Shown here: in pieces, positions 23,169 through 29,182 of the stretch | How positions within the stretch are numbered: position 1 is the first letter of the stretch | Layout of the letters: each line of letters starts with the position of its first letter | Assembly (NCBI RefSeq): GCF_000297435.1 | Contig: NZ_CAIP01000290.1 | Location: 1 to 29,182 of the forward strand | Source of the DNA: Microcystis sp. T1-4 | Lineage (GTDB): Bacteria > Cyanobacteriota > Cyanobacteriia > Cyanobacteriales > Microcystaceae | DNA: 29,182 bases | Direction: 5' to 3' | Notes under the pieces: model-generated | What the model was told of the DNA's origin: nothing | Databases searched by the model: none | What the model saw: only the letters and a program-made list of their open reading frames with translations | Made by a program: the position numbers and the translations under genes

Positions 23169-23181
23169 GGGAAAGTTTCCC
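23169..23181. promoter_or_regulatory. Short palindrome upstream of ocp, possible operator
   Basis: GGGAAAGTTTCCC lies in the 241-base spacer between the divergent ATPase gene and ocp, about 77 bases before the ocp start. No confident -35/-10 pair was identified. AAGGTG seven bases before the ocp ATG is a plausible ribosome-binding site. A regulatory role is only a suggestion. Confidence 0.25.
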
Positions 23182-23257
23182 CAGGGGTGCTGCCTTTGGG
23201 CGCAAATATGATAGAATGCTGGTAAATTGATACAAAACTTTACTTCAAGGTGAATCT

Positions 23258-24220
23258 ATGCCGTTTACGATCGAATCAGCGCGGAGCATTTTCCCCAACA
23301 CGCTATCAGCGGATGTGGTTCCCGCCACGATTGCGCGTTTCAATCAGCTGAATACCGAAGATCAACTAGCCTTGATTTGGTTTGCCTATCTAGAAATGGG
23401 CAAAACCATCACCGTTGCCGCCCCCGGCGCTGCTAGTATGGTCTTTGCCGAAAAAACCATGAATGAAATTCGGCAGATGTCACCCCTGCAACAGTCGCAG
23501 GTGATGTGCGACTTAGCCAACCATGCTGACACCCCGATTTGTCGTACCTACGGCACTTGGTCTGCTAATATCAAGCTGGGATTCTGGTATCAATTAGGAC
23601 AATGGATGGAAGATGGCAGTGTTGCGCCAATTCCCAAGGGTTATGAACTATCTGCTAATGCTAGTGCCGTTTTAGACGGGATTAAAAAATTAGAGTCGGG
23701 ACAACAAATCACCGTTCTGCGGAATTGTGTGGTCGATATGGGCTACGATCCCAAGAAACTGGGCGATTATAACCGTATTTCCGAACCCGTGGTTCCTCCC
23801 CAAAATATTGCCGAACGGACCAAAGTTAGCATTGAAGGCGTTACCAATGCCACCGTCCTCAACTATATGGACAACCTCAACGCTAACGACTTTGATGTAT
23901 TAATTGAATTATTCACCCCTGACGGCGCTCTGCAACCACCTTTCCAACGTCCCGTCGTCGGTAAAGAGGCAGTATATCGCTTTTTCCGGGAAGAATGCCA
24001 AAATTTGAAATTAATCCCCGAACGCGGTGTAGTAGAACCCGCCGATGACGGTTTTACTCAGATTAAAGTGACGGGAAAAGTACAAACTCCTTGGTTTGGT
24101 GCAGGTGTGGGTATGAATATGGCATGGCGCTTCCTCCTAACTCCTGATAATAAAATTTTCTTCGTAGCGATCGATTTATTAGCTTCTCCGAAAGAATTAT
24201 TAAACTTTGCCCGTGGCTAA
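23258..24220 (+). CDS. ocp: Orange carotenoid protein (OCP, OCP1-like)
   Basis: A 320-aa photoactive carotenoid protein that binds the phycobilisome core under strong blue-green light and quenches excess energy as heat. The start MPFTIESARSIFPNTL is diagnostic. The helical N-terminal domain (1-160) has the carotenoid-contacting W41, Y44 and W110 and the inter-domain R155. The NTF2-like C-terminal domain (about 190-320) has Y203, W290 and E246, equivalent to Y201, W288 and E244 of the Synechocystis protein. The linker (about 162-185) is a few residues longer than in that protein. All residues needed for carotenoid hydrogen bonding and the R-E salt bridge are present, so it should be functional. 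It is followed by a terminator and then frp. Confidence 0.98.
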   Translation: MPFTIESARSIFPNTLSADVVPATIARFNQLNTEDQLALIWFAYLEMGKTITVAAPGAASMVFAEKTMNEIRQMSPLQQSQVMCDLANHADTPICRTYGTWSANIKLGFWYQLGQWMEDGSVAPIPKGYELSANASAVLDGIKKLESGQQITVLRNCVVDMGYDPKKLGDYNRISEPVVPPQNIAERTKVSIEGVTNATVLNYMDNLNANDFDVLIELFTPDGALQPPFQRPVVGKEAVYRFFREECQNLKLIPERGVVEPADDGFTQIKVTGKVQTPWFGAGVGMNMAWRFLLTPDNKIFFVAIDLLASPKELLNFARG

Positions 24221-24264
24221 ATAGCTACTGAGAGAAATCATTAAAAATTCTGATGAAACTTATT

Positions 24265-24295
24265 AGAGTTCCTTGTCAAGTGAACTCTTTTTTTT
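24265..24295 (+). terminator. Rho-independent terminator after ocp
   Basis: AGAGTTC (24265-24271) pairs with GAACTCT (24282-24288), with a 10-base loop, and runs into eight T (24288-24295). It should end the ocp message and separate it from frp. Confidence 0.85.
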
Positions 24296-24449
24296 ATACA
24301 ATTAAAAGGCTGACTTAAAAAAATTGGTAAATACACCGGTTTCTTCTCCGATCTAGGTAAGAATAACTAAACAATTATTCTTACAGATGTGGGCGAAAAG
24401 AGTCGAGGTAGTTCAAAAATCCAAAATTATCATCCCTAAAACTAAAATC

Positions 24450-24776
24450 ATGCCTATGAGTGAAATAATTTGGTCAGATACGGAACAAGAAATTGCTCAA
24501 ACTGCTTTCCAAAAAGCCTATCAGCGAGAAACTAGCACTTTAATAGAACATATTAAAGAACAGTCTGGTCAGATCACGGTTTTAGATGATATCTGGCAAA
24601 TGCACGATTATCTAAGCGCCCGACGACATCAGATTGATGGTAAATATGACTATCGCTATACTTCCCTAATTTTTGTCTTTGCTCAACTATTAAAGGAAGG
24701 ATGGTTAAAGCTAGAGGATCTCAACGGTTTGGAAAAAGATAAACTAGCGAAAATCGCCGCCCTGTCGCGAATGTAA
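24450..24776 (+). CDS. frp: Fluorescence recovery protein (FRP)
   Basis: A 108-aa protein that detaches active OCP from phycobilisomes and speeds its return to the orange form. The core LDDIWQMHDYLSARRHQIDGKYDYR aligns with the Synechocystis FRP region containing W50, H53, D54 and R60; here they are W49, H52, D53 and R59. FAQLLKEGWL and the end KIAALSRM also match. The frame is open to an ATG at 24387, but the first 21 codons are lysine-rich and unlike FRP, which in Synechocystis is also active from an internal start of 109 aa. I therefore choose the ATG at 24450 (24456 is the alternative). It is separated from ocp by a terminator and must have its own promoter. Confidence 0.93.
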   Translation: MPMSEIIWSDTEQEIAQTAFQKAYQRETSTLIEHIKEQSGQITVLDDIWQMHDYLSARRHQIDGKYDYRYTSLIFVFAQLLKEGWLKLEDLNGLEKDKLAKIAALSRM

Positions 24777-24943
24777 ATTAATGATTAGCATTAAGCCATC
24801 AGCTTTTTGCTTCTAGTTGGGTGACTAAAAAATTCATCTCTAGATAATCCACACCGTCTTAAGTTTTTCCTAAGCGGCAACCAATTCCGTTAGAATGAGT
24901 CAATCATCCCGATCGCTTATCGCTTGTTTTGCACCTTTGGTTT

Positions 24944-25459
24944 ATGTTCAAAAATCTTTTACTTCCCCTAGGAATATCTATCTTTCTCGGTGTTTGTCAG
25001 TCTTTGTCAGCCGCCGAATCAGCTATCATAAAATACCACATCTTCCAAGGGTCCGTATCGGTATCAGAATTAAAGCAATTGAGCGAAACAGGCGAATTAG
25101 CTCCCGCTTTAGCCTCACAATTAAAGATGGCTAACCAAAAACCCGAAGAATTCCGCAAAATCCTTAATCGTCGCGTAGCGGTGGATGCCATCTTTCTTTC
25201 CAAATTTCTTAATAGTTTTTTTGGCGAAAGTTTGCTAGATTACGCCGCCGAAATTGTCCACACCCCCAATCGAGCCGCTAGTCGGCAAGCTTTACGCGGT
25301 TCCTTAGTCACTTCTGCCCTCAACGACAATGAGATTCAAGTCATCGAAGTCCTCGACAATTATCCCACCAGCGAGGTTCATGTGGATGGCAATCGTCTGC
25401 TGGATTTAATCAACCAAATTGAATCAGTATTGAAAACAATGCCCCGTTTACCTTTCTGA
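24944..25459 (+). CDS. Secreted stand-alone DUF1400 protein
   Basis: 171 aa from the ATG at 24944; a TTG at 24929 gives five more residues but disturbs the signal peptide. MFKNLLLPLGISIFLGVCQSL followed by SAAES is a signal peptide with cleavage near residue 23. The mature part follows the DUF1400 pattern (VSVSELKQLSETGELAPAL, LNRRVAVDAIFLSKFLNS, FGESLLDYAAEIVHTP, then the DLINQI end). This domain normally precedes an alpha/beta-hydrolase domain in cyanobacteria; here the hydrolase part is absent and the gene stops right after the domain. Its role is unknown. The adjacent frame at 24895-25134 is a shadow. Confidence 0.82.
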   Translation: MFKNLLLPLGISIFLGVCQSLSAAESAIIKYHIFQGSVSVSELKQLSETGELAPALASQLKMANQKPEEFRKILNRRVAVDAIFLSKFLNSFFGESLLDYAAEIVHTPNRAASRQALRGSLVTSALNDNEIQVIEVLDNYPTSEVHVDGNRLLDLINQIESVLKTMPRLPF

Positions 25460-25532
25460 TACCAAATCCGCCTTTCAGGTTTTCTTGAATTGCGCTGTAA
25501 ATTGAATAAATTAGGATAATCTAGCAATAATA

Positions 25533-26447
25533 ATGACCACTTCTTTGTCTCAAAGGAAAACAGTTAGCGGCAAACCTTTTTTAAAGTGGGCGGGAGGCAA
25601 AACTCAACTGGTTCCTAATATTCTATCTTTGATTAATTCCCAGATTTCTCAAGATTGTCAGTTTAACTACATTGAACCTTTTGTCGGAGGTGGGGCAGTT
25701 TTATTCTCAGTTTTAAATAATTTTTCTTCTGTCCAAAAAGTTATTATTAATGACATCAATCCTGATTTAATCATGGCTTATAATGTTATTAAAAATAATG
25801 TCAAAGAATTAATATTCAAGCTTAAACAAATCCAGCAGGATTTTTATGAACTTAAAAATCTAGAGGAACAACAAAAGTTTTTTTTAGATAAAAGAATAGA
25901 ATTTAATTCTCGTGGCTGTGATGAAGATATAGAAAAAACAGTTTTGTTATTATTTCTCAATAAAACTTGTTTTAATGGACTTTATAGAGTCAATAGCAAA
26001 GGACTTTTTAATGTCCCTTTTGGAAAATATGTCAAACCGTTGATCTGCAATGAAGAAAACTTATTAGCTGTCAACCATCATTTACAGAAAGTGACGATCC
26101 TACAAGGAGATTTTGTCCAAACCCTGAATTATGCCAATAACAAGACTTTATTTTATTTTGATCCTCCCTATAAACCGATTAAAAAAACATCAGCTTTTAC
26201 CTCTTATACTAAAGAAGATTTTAACGATGAGGAGCAAATAAGATTAAAACAATTTATCGATCGAGTCGATCGGGCAGGTTATAAATTTATTTTAAGTAAT
26301 TCCGACCTTAAAAACTTTGACTCTGACAATAATTTTTTTGATGATTTATATAAAGATTATAATATTCAAAGGGTAAAAGCCCGACGAAATATTAATTCCC
26401 AGGGCAATAATAGGGGAGAAATCCAGGAATTACTGATCAATAATTGA
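25533..26447 (+). CDS. dam: Dam-type DNA adenine-N6 methyltransferase
   Basis: A 304-aa class D12 (alpha) methyltransferase. Motif X is PFLKWAGGKTQ (16-26), motif I is IEPFVGGGAV (near 49-58), the acidic INDINPD follows, NKTCFNGLYRVN is the Dam-type target-recognition segment, and the catalytic motif IV is DPPY (near 211). Enzymes of this type methylate GATC, which is also the core of the HIP1 octamer common in this window. No restriction endonuclease gene is adjacent, so it is probably an orphan methylase. The gene is more A+T-rich than its neighbours, by impression. The specificity is inferred from the family. Confidence 0.9.
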   Translation: MTTSLSQRKTVSGKPFLKWAGGKTQLVPNILSLINSQISQDCQFNYIEPFVGGGAVLFSVLNNFSSVQKVIINDINPDLIMAYNVIKNNVKELIFKLKQIQQDFYELKNLEEQQKFFLDKRIEFNSRGCDEDIEKTVLLLFLNKTCFNGLYRVNSKGLFNVPFGKYVKPLICNEENLLAVNHHLQKVTILQGDFVQTLNYANNKTLFYFDPPYKPIKKTSAFTSYTKEDFNDEEQIRLKQFIDRVDRAGYKFILSNSDLKNFDSDNNFFDDLYKDYNIQRVKARRNINSQGNNRGEIQELLINN

Positions 26448-26673
26448 CAAAAATTAAGCCTAACAGAAAAGACGACATGAATCGCCCATGCAAAAGTGAA
26501 GTGCAACCCCCCAGATTGACAGAGGTAAGCCCCTAGAGATAGTCTGGAGTTTCTGATAAGAGAAAGACTATCCGATTGCCTATATCCATCTTAAGCCAAA
26601 AATTTGCTTTGACCACAGTGCTTATCTCGCCAATGGCAATTAATTTGGCACGACTACGTTTACCCTTCTGAGT

Positions 26674-27357
26674 ATGAATTTTATCTGCAATCACCCCTCG
26701 ATCGAGCATTGTTTAAAACAACAATTAATTAATATTTTTCCAGAAAATAACCATAAATTAACTTTCTATCGTTGCTCAAAAACTGATATTATCCTCTATC
26801 GTTCACCTCTGTTTTATTATTTTACGTCCGCTCAATTTCAAACCATATTTAACCATTTAATCGTCCTTTTTCCGCAAATTCAGCTTAGGGAAGGATGGCT
26901 AGAATTATTATTAGATCAGCAATTTTTGTCCTTTTGGTTACTGAAATTAAACGATTTAATCGATAAATTTTTCTCGGATGAGCTTCCTCTCCATCCCAGA
27001 GGAGAATTTTTCTTTTTATTTCAATACACCCACGCTCGCTATTCTAGTTTGTTACAACTGCTCAATCGGGAAAAAATTAGATTAACCGAGCCAGAACTAT
27101 TATCCTGGCATCATCCCGCCGAAATAGCCTTAATCCTGCAAATTTTAACCGTTTGCGATTGTTGGGAAGGCCAGAAACTCTATCCCCTAACCGCGAATTT
27201 TTGCGAAGCGATGCTCAATTTTGAGCGTAACTGTCGCATTATCGGAGAATCGGCCCCAATTCAGCGATCGAGATTAATCCTGATTAGCGTCAGTCAAAAA
27301 CTACTTAACCGTCTTCTCCATCAAAAATGGCAACTGCTGCCGATGACGGAACTATAA
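26674..27357 (+). CDS. Stand-alone DALR anticodon-binding-domain protein (ArgRS C-terminus-like)
   Basis: A 227-aa protein whose C-terminal 120 residues match the all-helical DALR anticodon-binding domain of arginyl-tRNA synthetase: FQYTHARYSSLLQLL (near 113-127), then a helix with AEIALILQILTVCD, LTANFCEAMLNFERNCRIIGE (near 172-192) and RLILISVSQKLLNRLLHQ. The HIGH and KMSKS motifs and the whole catalytic core are absent. The N-terminal 105 residues are unassigned. It may bind tRNA without charging it. The preceding spacer (26448-26673) shows no recognised element. Confidence 0.8.
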   Translation: MNFICNHPSIEHCLKQQLINIFPENNHKLTFYRCSKTDIILYRSPLFYYFTSAQFQTIFNHLIVLFPQIQLREGWLELLLDQQFLSFWLLKLNDLIDKFFSDELPLHPRGEFFFLFQYTHARYSSLLQLLNREKIRLTEPELLSWHHPAEIALILQILTVCDCWEGQKLYPLTANFCEAMLNFERNCRIIGESAPIQRSRLILISVSQKLLNRLLHQKWQLLPMTEL

Positions 27358-27438
27358 AAATATCAACTTTTATGAATTTAGTAGATAAAATCACCAGCTT
27401 ATGATAGATTTTAATTAGTGTGAGGAGCGAACCAGAAT

Positions 27439-27477
27439 AGAGAGCCGAGACGAAACATGGACAGTCGCCGGCTCTCT
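27439..27477 (+). terminator. Hairpin between convergent genes, likely terminator
   Basis: AGAGAGCCG (27439-27447) and CGGCTCTCT (27469-27477) form a perfect 9-bp stem with a 21-base loop, followed by TTCTGTTGTT. It lies between the ends of the DALR gene and the coiled-coil gene. The T-run is weak, so confidence is moderate. Confidence 0.55.
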
Positions 27478-27486
27478 TTCTGTTGT

Positions 27487-28317
27487 TCAGGAATTATTTT
27501 TTTCTTGGCGATATTTAATAAAAGTGGGCAAATCAACCCGAAAAGAGGCATATTTCGGGGAAGGAGAGATGATAGGTGCGGGCCAATCCCTGTCTTTCTT
27601 CTTTAAGGATTCTACTGGCTCAATTGTCTCTAATTCCGCTACAAACTCATCGATGGGAGCCACTTCATCGCTTTCTTGGCTCTCTGTCTGAGACCAAGGC
27701 TCGATCGCGGCTGCCTTGGCGACAATGGCTAAATCTGGGGGAGAATTGCGATCGCTACTGCGCTGGAAATACTGGGCCAAGGCCGATTTATACTGGAGGG
27801 TGTAGCGTTGCTGACGTTGGAGACGGGTGCGTAATTCCTGCAATTGCTGGTCATAGTTGCACAGTTTTTGGCTTTTTTCCTGATAACTTTCCTGGATTAA
27901 GGCACATTCTCGCTCTAAACGGGCTAATTGTTGGCGCGTGCGGGTCAATTCTGCGGTCAAATTGGCAATAATCATCGGTTGCCGTTGTTCTGCTTGACGA
28001 TACTGTTCGATTTCTCCTAACGCTCGCTGTAATTGTTGCTTTTCGTATTGCAGTTCCTCGTTTTGCTGCTGGATTAGGGTATCGCAACTTTGCAAGCGAC
28101 GATGTTGCTCGGCTAACCGCGATCGCAGTTCCCCGATAGCTTGCTCCCGTCGCCAGATCTCCGCTTGTAATTCTTGATTTTGTTGACGTAAATGAGAGGA
28201 TAGAGCTGCCCAATCTGTCTCATCTGTTGATTGACTCTCATGCTCGACAATTTCAGCAGTGATGACAGTATCCGCATGGGTGAGATGATCGAGGTACAGG
28301 TCGGAATTATCGTTCAT
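27487..28317 (-). CDS. Cyanobacterial coiled-coil protein, function unknown
   Basis: 276 aa from the ATG at 28317; a TTG three codons earlier (28326) is less likely. Residues about 40-185 are rich in Q, E, L and R with heptad spacing (LRQQNQELQAEIWRREQAIG, QLQRALGEIEQYRQ and so on), a long coiled coil. A charged acidic linker follows, and the short C-terminal motif SPSPKYASFRVDLPTFIKYRQ looks conserved and may be a docking site. There is no signal peptide or membrane segment. A strong promoter lies upstream at 28457-28485, with a terminator between it and the start codon, so expression may depend on read-through. Confidence 0.75.
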   Translation of the reverse strand: MNDNSDLYLDHLTHADTVITAEIVEHESQSTDETDWAALSSHLRQQNQELQAEIWRREQAIGELRSRLAEQHRRLQSCDTLIQQQNEELQYEKQQLQRALGEIEQYRQAEQRQPMIIANLTAELTRTRQQLARLERECALIQESYQEKSQKLCNYDQQLQELRTRLQRQQRYTLQYKSALAQYFQRSSDRNSPPDLAIVAKAAAIEPWSQTESQESDEVAPIDEFVAELETIEPVESLKKKDRDWPAPIISPSPKYASFRVDLPTFIKYRQEKNNS

Positions 28318-28377
28318 AAAAGCCAAAGGATGAGGAAACCTAGAAGTTTAGAGACGTTAAAAGCCTTCTATCGTTCC

Positions 28378-28422
28378 AAAAAAAAATGGGAACCGCGTTG
28401 TTAGAGACTGCCGCGCGGTTCC
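28378..28422 (-). terminator. Rho-independent terminator, minus strand
   Basis: GGAACCGCG (28414-28422 read on the minus strand) pairs with CGCGGTTCC (28389-28397), a 9-bp stem, followed by CA and nine T (28378-28386). It points toward the coiled-coil gene, about 60 bases before its start codon. Confidence 0.85.
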
Positions 28423-28449
28423 ACTGCCGATCCTTAAGAGGAGAACACT
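28378..28449 (-). ncRNA. Candidate small RNA, about 72 nt
   Basis: A promoter at 28457-28485 and a terminator at 28378-28422 on the minus strand define a short transcript starting near 28449. The 5' part contains the pyrimidine-rich CTCCTCTT, which could pair with Shine-Dalgarno sequences; the 3' half is the terminator stem. No reading frame of note. It may be an independent sRNA or an attenuated leader of the coiled-coil gene. It is not recognisably Yfr1, as the ACUCCUCACAC core is absent. Confidence 0.55.
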
Positions 28450-28456
28450 ATATATA

Positions 28457-28485
28457 ACTATAAGCTTATTAGGAATTTTTGTCAA
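28457..28485 (-). promoter_or_regulatory. Near-consensus promoter, minus strand
   Basis: TTGACA at 28485-28480, a 17-base spacer and TATAGT at 28462-28457, read on the minus strand. The start is expected near 28449. A Fur-box-like sequence (28493-28507) lies just upstream. The rest of 28327-28680, up to the next gene, shows no other coding region. Confidence 0.7.
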
Positions 28486-28680
28486 TACTTAATGAGAATT
28501 TTTTTCAATAAGTTGGGGGAGAGGGGAATCGACTAATTCCTAAGATAGCTGTAGTGCGGGTATCTAGCCCGGGGCCAGGGAAGAATTAGCCACAGCAAAA
28601 TTGATACCAGCAGCGGTCGAGCGGGTTAGCGGCTCGATGTGCTTCAATAATCCTATAGTTTTTATTTTCCTTGTCCTACC

Positions 28681-29175
28681 ATGCCACGTCCCCCGAAGAA
28701 AACCCCTAGCACCCCTGAACCCCCCGAAGAGCCAATTCAAGCCACTCCTCCCCTACAACCTCTACAAATTATTAAAAAGGGTTCTAGGGCTGCAGTACCA
28801 CCCAAACCCGCGGAAACCCCTCCAGAAATAATTGAGGAAAAACCGGCCGCAGAAATGGTAAAATCAGTCAGTAGTGAGATAAAATCTCCCCTCCGTCCCC
28901 GTTCCGATTCGGCTCCTCTATTCCGAAAACCGATTCCCAAAGCAGAAATTCCCGTCATCGAAAAAGCGACGGGAGCCAGTGGCGAAGTATTTAATCTGAC
29001 CGATTCTGTACTGATTACCGAACCTTTCGGTACTCGTGTTCCCGCTATTATCGATAGTTTTTATGCCGATGCTCAAGGCGAAATCTGGGCGCGACTCAAA
29101 CCGGTGGAAGTTAATCCCGATTGTCGCTGGGAACAGGCCTGTATTCGCTCTCAGGGTTTGGTAAAGGCCGAGTAA
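28681..29175 (+). CDS. Proline-rich conserved protein, function unknown
   Basis: A 164-aa protein. The first 95 residues are proline-, lysine- and glutamate-rich and probably disordered (PRPPKKTPSTPEPPEEP, KPAETPPE). The C-terminal 65 (FNLTDSVLITEPFGTRVPAI, DSFYADAQGEIWARLKPV, CRWEQACI) look like a compact beta-rich domain. No known family is recognised. It is divergent from the sRNA candidate at 28378-28449. An overlapping frame at 28601-28831 is a shadow. The window ends seven bases after its stop. Confidence 0.7.
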   Translation: MPRPPKKTPSTPEPPEEPIQATPPLQPLQIIKKGSRAAVPPKPAETPPEIIEEKPAAEMVKSVSSEIKSPLRPRSDSAPLFRKPIPKAEIPVIEKATGASGEVFNLTDSVLITEPFGTRVPAIIDSFYADAQGEIWARLKPVEVNPDCRWEQACIRSQGLVKAE

Positions 29176-29182
29176 GACAGTT

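Noticed and set aside
26533..26709. 58-codon frame on the minus strand (MLDRGVIADKIH...) overlapping the start of the DALR gene
   Set aside because: No recognised family or ribosome-binding site, and it overlaps 36 bases of a better-supported gene. A remnant of a transposase or other gene is possible but cannot be shown.
28378..28449. Identification of the small RNA candidate as Yfr1
   Set aside because: The size and CU-rich part are reminiscent, but the conserved ACUCCUCACAC core is missing.

Overview
The window looks like a piece of a unicellular cyanobacterial chromosome, most likely Microcystis or a close relative. The grounds are a complete orange carotenoid protein (OCP) and fluorescence recovery protein (FRP) pair, a KtrA/KtrB system next to a DgdA-type glycosyltransferase, at least ten HIP1 octamers (GCGATCGC, e.g. 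2252, 2285, 2810, 10337, 13453, 15669, 15733, 23060, 27748, 28119), abundant heptanucleotide tandem repeats between genes, and short MITE-like elements. No rRNA, tRNA, CRISPR array or intact transposase was seen.

Layout. 1-463: repeat-rich spacer with no convincing gene. 464-5518 (+): a zinc-ribbon/PP2C phosphatase with a possible pseudokinase segment, a helical DUF3102-like protein, and a secreted SpoIID-type protein, separated by repeats. 5703-8958 (-): dgdA, ktrB, ktrA in one tight block. 9128-9283 (-): a 51-aa DUF2256 zinc protein, divergent from trmJ (9320, +). 10148-11847: an anchored class A beta-lactamase-fold hydrolase, a glutaredoxin-like protein on the other strand, and a small membrane protein. 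11848-12483: no gene, but a 119-bp MITE with TA ends and a second inverted-repeat element around a 28-bp palindrome. 12484-18052 (+): Uma2 protein, ABC1/UbiB-family kinase-like protein, small membrane protein, chorismate-utilising enzyme (PabB/TrpE family), YraQ/ArsP-like permease.

18071-23016 is the most accessory-looking part. A two-gene operon on the minus strand encodes an AAA-type P-loop ATPase followed, with overlapping reading frames, by a STAND (NB-ARC) ATPase carrying a uniform TPR array. This resembles bacterial NLR-like conflict proteins. Just beyond its 3' end lies a RelE/antitoxin pair enclosed by a 151-bp direct repeat (96% identical by eye). Each repeat carries a consensus-like extended -10 promoter, two potential hairpins and the last 16 codons of the TPR gene.

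23258-24776 (+): ocp, a rho-independent terminator, then frp, i.e. the photoprotection switch and its reset factor. 24944-29175: a secreted lone DUF1400 domain, an orphan Dam-type methylase, a stand-alone DALR anticodon-binding-domain protein, a convergent coiled-coil protein, and a proline-rich conserved protein. Upstream of the coiled-coil gene a near-consensus promoter and a terminator delimit a transcript of about 72 nt with no obvious reading frame, a good small-RNA or attenuator candidate.

All assignments come from reading motifs and comparison with remembered family members; no database search was run.
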